The position numbers were made by a program, and so were the translations under genes. Of a DNA stretch of 64,000 nt, positions 43,656 through 52,429 are shown piece after piece. Positions within the stretch are counted from its first letter, which is position 1. Every line of letters starts with the position of its first letter. The stretch is taken from contig NZ_JAPHAV010000014.1 in assembly GCF_026241335.1 (NCBI RefSeq), positions 1 through 64,000 of the forward strand, read 5' to 3'. Under the pieces are notes generated by a model. The model had not been told where the DNA came from. It made no database searches and was given only the letters and a program-made list of their open reading frames with translations. Origin of the DNA: Ochrobactrum chromiisoli. Its GTDB lineage: Bacteria > Pseudomonadota > Alphaproteobacteria > Rhizobiales > Rhizobiaceae.

Positions 43656-44950
43656 GCTGAAATCAGCAATCCCGCATCTTTAAGTCTGTCCGCCGCATCT
43701 GCAAGCTGCGCAAATGGCAAACCAACACGCTCTGCCATGTCCAGGATCGAATGACCTCCATCCGCCAGATTAAGCACCCATAACAGCGCCATGGCGCGTG
43801 CGGCAGCATTGTGATCCCCACCCGTATTGGCATAAAGCCCGCGGCGACCAAGTTGTGGCTCGCCCTTGGGCGATGTATTGATCGGCGTCCAGTTGCGCTC
43901 GGCAATCTCGATCGCCATCATAATAAAATTATAAGACTGCTCCAAATATTCCGGCCTGATAAAGTCGAGATTGTCCGCCGAGGTATGATATTGCGGAAAA
44001 GCGCCGTAAAGACTGCGCTGAAACAGGCCAACCGGCAGATTAAATCCCGGCGAGCAGAACTGGCGTTCGTCATAACCATAAGGCCAGAAATCATGCAGCT
44101 TTGCGCCCACAAGCTCTGAACTTTCAAGAACCTGCGCCATGATACGATCAATTTGCGCATCACCACGCCGGCTCCGCTTGTAATGGGGCCCGCCATTATC
44201 ACCGACGCAGGATAAGACAAGGCCGTGTTTTATAAGTGCCAGATGCTCTTCGTTCTGCTTTAGCCAGGCAAGTGCTCCAAACGTGGCAGGGCCAAATAAA
44301 AGCTTGTAAGTGTACCGGGTTTTGCGCTGCTTAAGGGCTTGTCCCAAAGCGGTAAGAAGCGCCAGACCTGAACAATTATCATTGGCAAGGGATGGATGAC
44401 AGAGATGCCCTGAAAGCAGGAAGACCTCTTCTGTTTCACCATGATGAATATGTTCACCAAAAGTCAGAAAGCCGTCGCGACGCTCCGCATCGATCACCAC
44501 ATCATAGAGCCCGTCTTTCATCTGCATCAGCGCATGATGCGCCATACAAAAACCCCATGCCTCCGTGTGATAGCAAGTCCGGTACGGTATGAGATCGGGC
44601 TGATCCGGCAATGTATGAATGTGCTCTTTGAGTGCAGCGAGCGGCAATTTCGTCCGCACCGGCACGCTGAAATTCACCACATGCAGATTGTGTCGGGCAA
44701 AATCGACAATTCGATTGCCCGCAGCATCCATGATGTAAGCTTCGCGGATCACCCATTCCTGCGGTGCCTGCCAGTCATAGAGCTGTGTTCCCGTTGGAAT
44801 CTCATGGATTTTCAACGGCAAATGCTCACCGATAATGGCAAGCGTCTCGCGCACACCATCACCCGTGAGACTGCGGCATATCGGATAGAGCCGCTTTGCC
44901 AGCGCATAGATCCTTGCACCCTGCTGTTGAAGACCCAGCCCATTATCCAT
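43652..44950 (-). CDS. DUF4910/DUF2172 aminopeptidase-like protein
   Basis: Protein of 432 residues with an M28-like zinc-peptidase fold and a C-terminal winged helix, the DUF2172-DUF4910 architecture. Candidate metal ligands are the histidines and aspartate of LLSGHLCHPSLANDNCSG, the glutamate in WPYGYDERQFCSP, and the histidine in YHTSADNLDFI. No signal peptide is seen. The family often sits in polysaccharide gene clusters, but its reaction is unknown; an amide hydrolase on an aminoacyl-sugar is one possibility. The start overlaps the SDR stop (TAATG), so the two are coupled. Confidence 0.8.
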   Translation of the reverse strand: MDNGLGLQQQGARIYALAKRLYPICRSLTGDGVRETLAIIGEHLPLKIHEIPTGTQLYDWQAPQEWVIREAYIMDAAGNRIVDFARHNLHVVNFSVPVRTKLPLAALKEHIHTLPDQPDLIPYRTCYHTEAWGFCMAHHALMQMKDGLYDVVIDAERRDGFLTFGEHIHHGETEEVFLLSGHLCHPSLANDNCSGLALLTALGQALKQRKTRYTYKLLFGPATFGALAWLKQNEEHLALIKHGLVLSCVGDNGGPHYKRSRRGDAQIDRIMAQVLESSELVGAKLHDFWPYGYDERQFCSPGFNLPVGLFQRSLYGAFPQYHTSADNLDFIRPEYLEQSYNFIMMAIEIAERNWTPINTSPKGEPQLGRRGLYANTGGDHNAAARAMALLWVLNLADGGHSILDMAERVGLPFAQLADAADRLKDAGLLISA

Positions 44951-46011
44951 TATGCGGATATCCTAAGTGGTTGCGGCTGCTCATCGAGACGGCGCAGACT
45001 GGCATCGAGTGTGCCTTCAGCAATCAGCTTGCGAATATGAGCGATGCGCTGAAAACGCGGCCCCTCAAACTCCTCAAGCGTCAGCGATGAACGGCTGTAA
45101 GCGGCGAGCAGCTCACGCGCACCGGCTGCGGCATCCCATTGTGGCTTTGCCTCCGGCAAGACCCGTGCCAGCTTTTCAAAACTAACCCGGTAGGAGCGCG
45201 TGTCCGGGCCTGCATCATCGGCATATTCAATCCGGCAATCAGGAACAGTCGCGGCAACGATGCTGGCAATATCGCGGATGCGATAATTGTGTTCGGTGGA
45301 GCCGACATTAAAGGCTTCATTGAACACTTTTTCACGTGGTGCCAGCATGGCGGCGTTAAAGGCGCGGGAAATATCCCGGATATGCACAATGGGGCGCCAC
45401 GGCGTTCCATCGGATTTAAGATAGATCAACCCTTTGGTCACGGCCCAGGCAACGAGATTATTGAGCACAATATCAAAGCGCAAAAACGCAGAGACGCCAT
45501 AGGCGGTTGCAGGTCTCAAATAGACCGGGCAGAAATTGGAATCTGCCAATTCGGCTATTTCCTGTTCAGCTCTTACTTTTGAGCGACCATAGGCTGTGAC
45601 AGGCTTCAACTCACCGGATTCATCGATGAGATCTGCATCACTGATGCCATAGTTGCTGCACGAGGACGCAAACAAAAACCTGCCGACGCCAGCTGCTTTC
45701 GCGGCTTTCGCCATCGCCACACTGGCATGGTGGTTGATATCATAAGTCAGGTTTTCATTGAGATTGCCGAGTGGATCATTGGACAAAGCGGCAAGATGAA
45801 TCACCGCATCAAAGCCTTCAAGATCACGCGGCGACACATCGCGTACATCTTTCCGAGTGGTTGGTACATTGAAGACAGAGCCGCCCTCTTCAAAAAGACA
45901 ATGCTGATAAAAGCCGATGTCATAGCCTGAAACCTGATGGCCCGCATTGATCAGCGTCGGCACCATGACCGACCCGATATAGCCCTGATGCCCTGTAACA
46001 AGTACCTTCAT
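44950..46011 (-). CDS. NAD-dependent sugar-nucleotide epimerase/reductase (SDR)
   Basis: Extended SDR enzyme of 353 residues. The NAD motif is [10 protein letters not shown], the catalytic serine region SSCSNYG, and the tyrosine-lysine pair YGRSK. The SSCSNYG segment lacks the aspartate-glutamate pair seen in NDP-sugar 4,6-dehydratases, so epimerase or ketoreductase is more likely. The ATG at 46011 begins MKVLVTG; the longer frame is not supported. It is coupled to the DUF4910 gene. Confidence 0.85.
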   Translation of the reverse strand: MKVLVTGHQGYIGSVMVPTLINAGHQVSGYDIGFYQHCLFEEGGSVFNVPTTRKDVRDVSPRDLEGFDAVIHLAALSNDPLGNLNENLTYDINHHASVAMAKAAKAAGVGRFLFASSCSNYGISDADLIDESGELKPVTAYGRSKVRAEQEIAELADSNFCPVYLRPATAYGVSAFLRFDIVLNNLVAWAVTKGLIYLKSDGTPWRPIVHIRDISRAFNAAMLAPREKVFNEAFNVGSTEHNYRIRDIASIVAATVPDCRIEYADDAGPDTRSYRVSFEKLARVLPEAKPQWDAAAGARELLAAYSRSSLTLEEFEGPRFQRIAHIRKLIAEGTLDASLRRLDEQPQPLRISA

Positions 46012-46119
46012 AACCAATCCCTCACCTTGTTTATTGACATAGGTTAGCGGGTGCACACAGGAGCGGCGAGTTGACCGATGGCATGTTTGCTTCGGACAAG
46101 CGTCGATAAAAGAAGCTAA

Positions 46120-46140
46120 AAGGCGTGCTGACTACGCCTT
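46120..46140 (-). terminator. Terminator of the hydrolase operon
   Basis: On the minus strand AAGGCGT and ACGCCTT form a 7-bp stem over 7 bases, followed by TTTTAGC. The hydrolase stop codon lies in the loop. It would separate the upstream three-gene unit from the SDR-DUF4910 pair. Confidence 0.55.
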
Positions 46141-47451
46141 ATGGATGAGCTGCAACTGTTCAGGGCTGCCGATGAGCAAAATCCAGTCGCTTTCACGGCC
46201 ATCCCTGCGCTGTTGCGGCGCCGGATAGACGCTTGCATCTCCATCCATTTCGGGATCGCTGGCAGGCAAAAACTGACCCGAGACGGGATCGACCCACATG
46301 GCCTCTGCATCCTTGGCAAACGCGCTTCGCTTCACCCTGAAATTGCCAGCGTCACCATAAATCACGGCAAGGCTGTGATCGGGCAAAGCAGCGGCATAGC
46401 TGCCGTCTGAAAGGGTAATGCTCTGATGATGGTCTGCTTGCAATTGTGACCATGGCATCTTGTCAAAAAGTGCTTTCATCACGGCAATCGACCGCGCACC
46501 GGGGCTGTCCAGAGCATCTTGCCAGGGCTGATCGGACGCAAAAACACCCGGTCCCGAAAAATGCCAAATCGGATTGTTGCCGAAAAACTGCCCGGCTGCG
46601 CCGCCAAGAACAGCGCCGTAGGCATTGCGACGGATCATGCGGGCTGTGGTTTCCCGCTCATTCTCATAAGCCGCTTCAAGCAGAACCACCGGCATCTTTC
46701 CTGCTTTGCTGCGCGCCAACACTGTCTTATGAACATCGTCATAGGTATAAACCGTATCGATCGTCAACCAGCGCTCATCAGCCCATAATTCACCGGTATC
46801 ACTCTCCCGCGCGGAATGAACGGTTTGCAGCGCATCGGGTAAAATAGCAGCAATGCCTTCGGCAAGCTCAGACACCAGTGCGCGATCCGGCGCATCAAAA
46901 TCGCCACCCAGAACCCAGACAATATTGGAAAATTTCGCAAACCGGCGCGCAATCGCTTCACCATAGGACTTCATTCTTTCAGGTCCCGCGGCGTCCGCCT
47001 GCGCAAACCACCCCTCATCCCCACCATTCACGCCAAGATAGGCAGGGGCCAGAAAGACAACCAGTCCTCGTTTTTGCGCCTGTTCGATCACCCATGCGGC
47101 ATAATCGAAATATGCCGGGTTAAGTGCACCGAAAGTCTCATTTTTAAACGGCAGTTCGCCATAGGCATTGGCTGGCGGATTGCTGGAAAACTGATGTTCG
47201 ATCAGATTGACGAGAATGGCATTAAACCCACGCTTGCTGCGATCCGCCAAATAGATTGTGACATCGGCGCGCTTGAGTTCGGCTATCAACGACCATGCCG
47301 CATCGCCCTGTAATAAAAATGGCCGCCCTTGCGCATCCTCAAAATAATGATGGTCCGAACTCACCCTGATTGGAAAAACCGGTTCAACCCATGCGGCTCC
47401 TGTTGTGAACAACAGCAAGGTTAAAATTAAACCCGCCCGCCAAAACCTCAT
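46132..47451 (-). CDS. GH140/DUF4038 apiosidase-like glycoside hydrolase
   Basis: Exported hydrolase of 439 residues. A signal peptide of about 20 residues (LILTLLLFTTGAAW) precedes a DUF4038 TIM barrel opening HYFEDAQGRPFLLQGDAAWS. Candidate catalytic acids lie in VWVLGGDFDAPDR and VVLLEAAYENE. A C-terminal beta-sandwich (IYGDAGNFRVKRS, WVDPVSGQF) matches the collagen-binding-like domain usually found in this group. Characterised relatives release apiose, a branched sugar. Here it overlaps an aminotransferase gene (ATGA) in a biosynthetic operon, so it may trim or edit the organism's own glycan. Confidence 0.8.
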   Translation of the reverse strand: MRFWRAGLILTLLLFTTGAAWVEPVFPIRVSSDHHYFEDAQGRPFLLQGDAAWSLIAELKRADVTIYLADRSKRGFNAILVNLIEHQFSSNPPANAYGELPFKNETFGALNPAYFDYAAWVIEQAQKRGLVVFLAPAYLGVNGGDEGWFAQADAAGPERMKSYGEAIARRFAKFSNIVWVLGGDFDAPDRALVSELAEGIAAILPDALQTVHSARESDTGELWADERWLTIDTVYTYDDVHKTVLARSKAGKMPVVLLEAAYENERETTARMIRRNAYGAVLGGAAGQFFGNNPIWHFSGPGVFASDQPWQDALDSPGARSIAVMKALFDKMPWSQLQADHHQSITLSDGSYAAALPDHSLAVIYGDAGNFRVKRSAFAKDAEAMWVDPVSGQFLPASDPEMDGDASVYPAPQQRRDGRESDWILLIGSPEQLQLIHKA

Positions 47452-48803
47452 CGCGTGGCCGGTGGGTGGGATGATGCTTCGTTAAAGCGGCGATAGACCA
47501 CCTGTGACGGGCGACCGGTTAGATAGGTCTCAACACCATCATGAAGCGCGCGCGCATAGACCCCAAGCGCGCCATCAATCGCCTCCACTGTGCGTGCAAT
47601 ATCCGTATCGCTATGCGTATAGCTGACAACCAGCGACGGCATCAAAACACCACGCCGGATCGTTTCCTGAAGAAACAATGTACGAAATGCTTGTGACGCC
47701 TGACCATTTTGATCAAGCGTAGCATAAGCGAGACAACAGGGCCGACCAAGCAAGCGCACATGATTTTGCAATCCGTGGCTTGCAATTGCAGCATTGACGC
47801 CTTCTATAAGCTTTGTACCCTGCTCATAAAGCCTGTCGATCACCGGTTCATCGCGATAGACCTTCATGGTGGCAATAGCCGCCGCCATGGCATGGGTTTC
47901 AGCACCATGGGTTGTAGAAAGCAGAAACACGCGGGCATAATCCGTCTGCGTCAACCCGCCAAGCCGCATATATTCCGCCTTGCCTGCGAGCGCGGAAATC
48001 GCAAATCCATTCCCCAGCGCCTTACCGAAACACGAAAGGTCCGGCTCAATTTCATAAAGCCTCTGAGCACCGCGCATATGCCAGCGAAAGCCGGTAATCA
48101 TCTCGTCGAGAATAAATAGAGCCCCATTTTCATGCGCGATGCGTCTTGCTTCATGCAGAAAATTATTCTGCGGCTCCTCAGCGCGTGCAGGCTCCAGAAT
48201 AAGGGCTGCAATCATGCCCGGATAGTTTTCAAACAAAGTCTGCACACTTGCTATGTCATTATAGCGAAATGTCGTCGTCAATGCAGAGACAGACGCCGGA
48301 ATCCCTGCGTTCATTTTGGTTGTACCGATAAACCAGTCATCGGTTGAGAAAAATGGATGATCAGAGCAAATGGCAATCATATCGCGCCCGGTATAGGCAC
48401 GCGCCAATCGAACGGCAGCGGAGGTTGCATCCGATCCGTCTTTGCAAAACTTGACCATCTCAGCTCCCTCAATCAGTTCGAGAAAGCTTTCCGCACATTC
48501 AATTTCAATGGCGCTTGGACGCGTGAAATTGCAACCATCCTGTAATGCATCCCGCACAGCGTGAAGCACCCGCGGATAGGCATGGCCCAAACCCACAGCG
48601 CGATTTCCCATTCCGTATTCGATATATTGATTGCCGTCGACGTCGAACACATGGGAGCCGGAACCCCGCTGGATAAAACCCGGTGCCAGCACAGGATATT
48701 GGTCATCCCCTTTGGCATAGGTATGGCATCCGCCCGGTATCAAGGCATGCGCCTTGCTTCTGAGCAATTGCGAATTGCGAAACCGGGATGTGAAAAGGTT
48801 CAT
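47448..48803 (-). CDS. Class III aminotransferase, HemL-like, of the sugar cassette
   Basis: PLP enzyme of 451 residues resembling glutamate-1-semialdehyde aminomutase. The PLP lysine is Lys261 in FGKALGNGF, the cofactor aspartate is in ILDEMITGFR, and FCKDGSDATSAAVRLARA binds phosphate. The ATG at 48803 follows GAGGG; the longer frame is not supported. It lies 14 bases after a glycosyltransferase and overlaps the GH140 gene, so a sugar or sugar-linked substrate is more likely than a heme role. Confidence 0.85.
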   Translation of the reverse strand: MNLFTSRFRNSQLLRSKAHALIPGGCHTYAKGDDQYPVLAPGFIQRGSGSHVFDVDGNQYIEYGMGNRAVGLGHAYPRVLHAVRDALQDGCNFTRPSAIEIECAESFLELIEGAEMVKFCKDGSDATSAAVRLARAYTGRDMIAICSDHPFFSTDDWFIGTTKMNAGIPASVSALTTTFRYNDIASVQTLFENYPGMIAALILEPARAEEPQNNFLHEARRIAHENGALFILDEMITGFRWHMRGAQRLYEIEPDLSCFGKALGNGFAISALAGKAEYMRLGGLTQTDYARVFLLSTTHGAETHAMAAAIATMKVYRDEPVIDRLYEQGTKLIEGVNAAIASHGLQNHVRLLGRPCCLAYATLDQNGQASQAFRTLFLQETIRRGVLMPSLVVSYTHSDTDIARTVEAIDGALGVYARALHDGVETYLTGRPSQVVYRRFNEASSHPPATR

Positions 48804-48817
48804 GACCCTCTCCCTTT

Positions 48818-50062
48818 TTAAACTGCTGGGCGTGCGGTGTTCAGGCGTTCTCTCATCTGCCTGAGCCAGTTCTTGACGGGCTTGGGCAGTCGACTGCGCA
48901 GGCTTGAATGCAATGCGGAGGGCATTTTCCATTGTGACAGCGGTAAAGCGGGTGCAATGGCTGGGGGCCTCTGCACCAGATTTTCTAAAAGCCCGGCATA
49001 AGTGCGTCCCACCACATCATTGTCGAAGGCGTCCGCCACTTTTAAGCGCGCGGCCTCTGCCATTCTGGCGCGTAACGCGCTGTTCTCTGCGAGATGATCA
49101 ATATGGCGCGCCGCAGCTCTAAAATTACCAACGGGAAACAAAAATCCGTCTTCTCCGTCTGTCACGATACCATCAGTGACACCCGCGATGTGCGAAACGA
49201 CAGCGGGACAGCCTTCGCTCATCGCTTCAATCAACGTAAGTCCAAAACCCTCAAACCGCGATGGCATCACCATCACGTCATGCTGGCTGGCAAGCCTTGG
49301 CACATCGGATGGCGCAACCCAGCCTGTAAAGCGAACCCTATCGCCAAAACTCTTAAGCCGATGGCGTAACTCTGCAAGATCAGGACCGTCACCTGCCACT
49401 GTCAGATACGTGTCGCATTTGAGTTCGCGCAGAATATGGGGCAACCAGAAAACCCCTTTTGAATTATCCTCAATGCGACCGAGATAAAGCAAACGCAATG
49501 GCTCGGAATGATCGCTTTGGATAAGGCGATTTGGCTTATGAACCGTCCTGTTAAGCCCATGCGGAATTACCAGCGTTCGCGCAGGATCAAAACCATAATG
49601 GTTGACCAGATCATCGCGGCAACGTCTGGATACACCCACTGTTGCATGAACATGATCGCGGATTTCGCGTGCGGCGGCATAAGTACCAGGCGTAATATTA
49701 TGCACGATCATCACGCGCAGAATATCGTCTGGTAGATAACGCACAAGATTGGTTTCAAAGCGGCTGGACAAGACGTTGACAAAAACAGCCTTGAAATTGT
49801 TATCGCACAAAAAAGCGATCATGCGTCTGGCCCGGGTTTCCTCATCAAGAACGCCCATGCGGTCTATCGCATCGCCTTTGCGCAAGGCATCACTCAAGCC
49901 CTGATCGGCAGAAGGAAAACTCATCGTCTCTCCGGCACTTCCTGCTGCCAGCCAGCGCAGTTCAACACCCGCCTGTCTGAGCGACGCGCTCAGTCGCGTA
50001 AATACCGAGTATGTCCCGCCGATATGGGGACGGACAAAGTAAGCACATTTCACGATCGTCAC
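48818..50062 (-). CDS. Family 4 glycosyltransferase
   Basis: GT-B glycosyltransferase of 414 residues. The N-terminal half opens CAYFVRPHIGGTYSVFTRLS; the donor-binding half shows LLYLGRIEDNSKGVFWLP and the EX7E motif MPSRFEGFGLTLIEAMSEG. The start is GTG at 50062, preceded by AGGGG; upstream in-frame sequence looks like non-coding leader. It heads a leftward operon with the aminotransferase and hydrolase. Confidence 0.85.
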   Translation of the reverse strand: MTIVKCAYFVRPHIGGTYSVFTRLSASLRQAGVELRWLAAGSAGETMSFPSADQGLSDALRKGDAIDRMGVLDEETRARRMIAFLCDNNFKAVFVNVLSSRFETNLVRYLPDDILRVMIVHNITPGTYAAAREIRDHVHATVGVSRRCRDDLVNHYGFDPARTLVIPHGLNRTVHKPNRLIQSDHSEPLRLLYLGRIEDNSKGVFWLPHILRELKCDTYLTVAGDGPDLAELRHRLKSFGDRVRFTGWVAPSDVPRLASQHDVMVMPSRFEGFGLTLIEAMSEGCPAVVSHIAGVTDGIVTDGEDGFLFPVGNFRAAARHIDHLAENSALRARMAEAARLKVADAFDNDVVGRTYAGLLENLVQRPPAIAPALPLSQWKMPSALHSSLRSRLPKPVKNWLRQMRERLNTARPAV

Positions 50063-50081
50063 CCTTGCCCCTGGTTGAAGA

Positions 50082-50106
50082 CTTCGAGGGAACAAATCCC
50101 TCGAAG
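50082..50106. promoter_or_regulatory. Inverted repeat in a divergent promoter
   Basis: CTTCGAGGG and CCCTCGAAG are perfect 9-base arms over 7 bases. It lies 20 bases before the glycosyltransferase start at 50062 and would form a hairpin in that leader, or be a protein-binding site for the divergent operons. Confidence 0.45.
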
Positions 50107-50292
50107 CCTCACTCCGGCATATCGGGGGGCGTTTGATATACCGCTTCACAGTGTAGCGAAATTCCACGATGACGCAGTGTGTCTATGAGGGGTACATCGC
50201 TTCATACATAAGAGGATGGGCTTCACCCTTCTGCCAGTTTTCGCAAAATCGCATACAGGCTTAATTTCAAAAGGAAGCTGGAGACACTTTTT

Positions 50293-51483
50293 ATGAAAAT
50301 AGGTCTTTTCGGTCAGTTCGGCTCCGGCAACACCGGCAATGACGGATCGCTTGAAGCGATGCTGCAGCTGTTGAACCGCAACTGCCCCGGCGCGCAATTC
50401 ATATGCATCTGCTCAAGACCGGACATTATTGAAGAAAAGTTTCAGATTGAGGCTGTTCCGGTCGGCCAGCCTGCATCAGACAACGCGTTCTTTCGGGTGC
50501 TCAATAAAGCTCTGTTACAGCTGCCGCGCCGCCTGAGCGGATTTTTCGCAGCCATTTCACTTGCGAGCGGCATGGATCTGATCATCGTTCCCGGAACGGG
50601 TATCCTTGATGACTTTAACGAAAATCCCTTTGGCTGGCCTTTTGCGGTTTTGCGTTGGTCTGTCGCGGCAAAACTTGCAGGCACACGCTTTGCTTTTGTC
50701 TCAATCGGCGCTGGTCCCGTCACACATTCTTTGAGCCGATGGTTCCTTCGCAGAGCATCCAAAATGGCAACCTATCGGTCCTATCGCGATCAGGTTTCCT
50801 ATGATTTCATGAAATCGCTGGGTGTGAACACCGGTAAAGACCGTATCAGCGCCGACATCGCTTTTTCGCTGCCGACACCGGAAGATGAATTGCGCAACTA
50901 TGCCGACCAGCGCCTCGGGCTGGGCGTCATGACCTATAAGGGCTGGAAAAAACACGCCCGCGATGGGGAGGCGATTTACGATCACTATCTCAACAAGATG
51001 ACCCAACTGATCAGCGAACTCTTGCTTGATGGGAGACAGGTGCGCTTACTCACCGGCGACAAAGGCGATCTCCAGGCCGTTCATGATCTTTTACAGCGCC
51101 TTCCACCAGCCACTGCACAGAAAGTCATTTTTGAGCCGGTCGCTTCGCTGCATGATCTGATGCAGCAGATTGCCAAAACCGACATCGTCGTGGCCAGCCG
51201 ATACCACAATATCGTTTGCGCGCTCACTATGGGAAGGCCTGCAATTTCAATCGGCTATGCACGCAAAAACGACGCGCTTTTGATTGACACGGGCTTACGC
51301 GAGTTCTGCCATCACATTGAAAATTTTCATCCGCAGACATTGCTCACCCAGATCGATACTATGTTCAGCCGCAGGGAAGAGCTTGCAAAAACGGTCAAAG
51401 ACGGTGTGAAGCTTTACCGTGAGCAGCTGGCCGATCAGGAAGAGATGTTACGCGTCGATCTGCTTCAGGTGTGCAAATTGTGA
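50293..51483 (+). CDS. Polysaccharide pyruvyl transferase family protein
   Basis: Protein of 396 residues that would add a pyruvate ketal from phosphoenolpyruvate to a sugar. It opens GLFGQFGSGNTGNDGSLEAM, and the typical VASRYHNIVCALTMGRPAISIGY stretch is near 310-330, with YDHYLNKM between. The gene stands alone on the plus strand and overlaps the convergent glycosyltransferase by 36 bases. Pyruvylation would give the polymer a negative charge. Confidence 0.87.
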   Translation: MKIGLFGQFGSGNTGNDGSLEAMLQLLNRNCPGAQFICICSRPDIIEEKFQIEAVPVGQPASDNAFFRVLNKALLQLPRRLSGFFAAISLASGMDLIIVPGTGILDDFNENPFGWPFAVLRWSVAAKLAGTRFAFVSIGAGPVTHSLSRWFLRRASKMATYRSYRDQVSYDFMKSLGVNTGKDRISADIAFSLPTPEDELRNYADQRLGLGVMTYKGWKKHARDGEAIYDHYLNKMTQLISELLLDGRQVRLLTGDKGDLQAVHDLLQRLPPATAQKVIFEPVASLHDLMQQIAKTDIVVASRYHNIVCALTMGRPAISIGYARKNDALLIDTGLREFCHHIENFHPQTLLTQIDTMFSRREELAKTVKDGVKLYREQLADQEEMLRVDLLQVCKL

Positions 51484-52422
51484 ACGTCGCTGCCGACGCT
51501 GGAACAGATAGTCAAAAGGCGGCATAACGGCCATCGACGGATGACGTTTTAACGCGCAAGCCATGAGCGATGCGGCCCCCTTCTCTCCCCTGACCAGACT
51601 GGACAATGCCGACCAATAAGCCCGCTTTGTCAGGCAATCCCGAGCAGCCATAAAATTCCGCGCCGCCTGGGGGAAGGTCATACCCTCATTTTCAAAAAAT
51701 GAGCGAAAAGCGTCTTCAAACTCATTGTTCCAATGCATAATGCCTGCAACATTTGCAGACTGGTTTTTGGAGTGAACACGCACATAGGCTTGCACGCTGT
51801 CAGTTGAGGCCACGCCACCCAGCAAAGCCAGCCGCAACCACATTTCAAGATCATCTGTGTGTGGGAGTTTAGGGCGATAATAGCCAGCCTCTTTTTGCGC
51901 TGACGTTCGCACCACAGCCGTTGGACCATAAACCGGATTAAAAGCATGTTTACAGGCGAACGTGATGAAATCGGCACCTGAGCATATATTCCAGTTTCCC
52001 TTGCCGATATGTGGAAGTCTGTGCGGCGGTTTCTCGTTTTCCGAGATTTTCTCAATCGCGCCGTGCGCGAGATGAATGTCAGGATATTGCTCAAGCATAG
52101 AGACTGCACGCGCCAACGCGCCGGGAACAAGCAGATCATCTGCACACAAAATCAGGAAATAATCAGACCGCGCCCAATCAATCCCAGCATTGAAGGAGGC
52201 ATGCGGCCCGACATTTTTTGACCGCAACAGCAGGTCGACCCGCGTATCATGCGCCGCCAGATCGCGGGCCAAATCTGCACTGTCATCCTCGGATGCGTTG
52301 TCAATAATCAAGAGTCGCAAATCAACGCCGGTTTGAGACAACACGCTGTTGCTGCATGCCGTGAGGTAACGTGCATAATTATAGCTTGGTATGACGACAT
52401 CAATCGTTGGAAGATTGCTCAT
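51448..52422 (-). CDS. Family 2 glycosyltransferase
   Basis: GT-A glycosyltransferase of 324 residues. It opens IDVVIPSYNYARYLTACSNS, followed by LLIIDNASEDDSADLARDLA and the acidic CADDLLVPGAL, and later LPHTDDLEMWLRL. The ATG at 52422 matches the family start; the longer upstream frame overlaps the flippase end and is rejected. It lies 7 bases after the flippase gene. Confidence 0.87.
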   Translation of the reverse strand: MSNLPTIDVVIPSYNYARYLTACSNSVLSQTGVDLRLLIIDNASEDDSADLARDLAAHDTRVDLLLRSKNVGPHASFNAGIDWARSDYFLILCADDLLVPGALARAVSMLEQYPDIHLAHGAIEKISENEKPPHRLPHIGKGNWNICSGADFITFACKHAFNPVYGPTAVVRTSAQKEAGYYRPKLPHTDDLEMWLRLALLGGVASTDSVQAYVRVHSKNQSANVAGIMHWNNEFEDAFRSFFENEGMTFPQAARNFMAARDCLTKRAYWSALSSLVRGEKGAASLMACALKRHPSMAVMPPFDYLFQRRQRRSQFAHLKQIDA

Positions 52423-52429
52423 TAACGGC

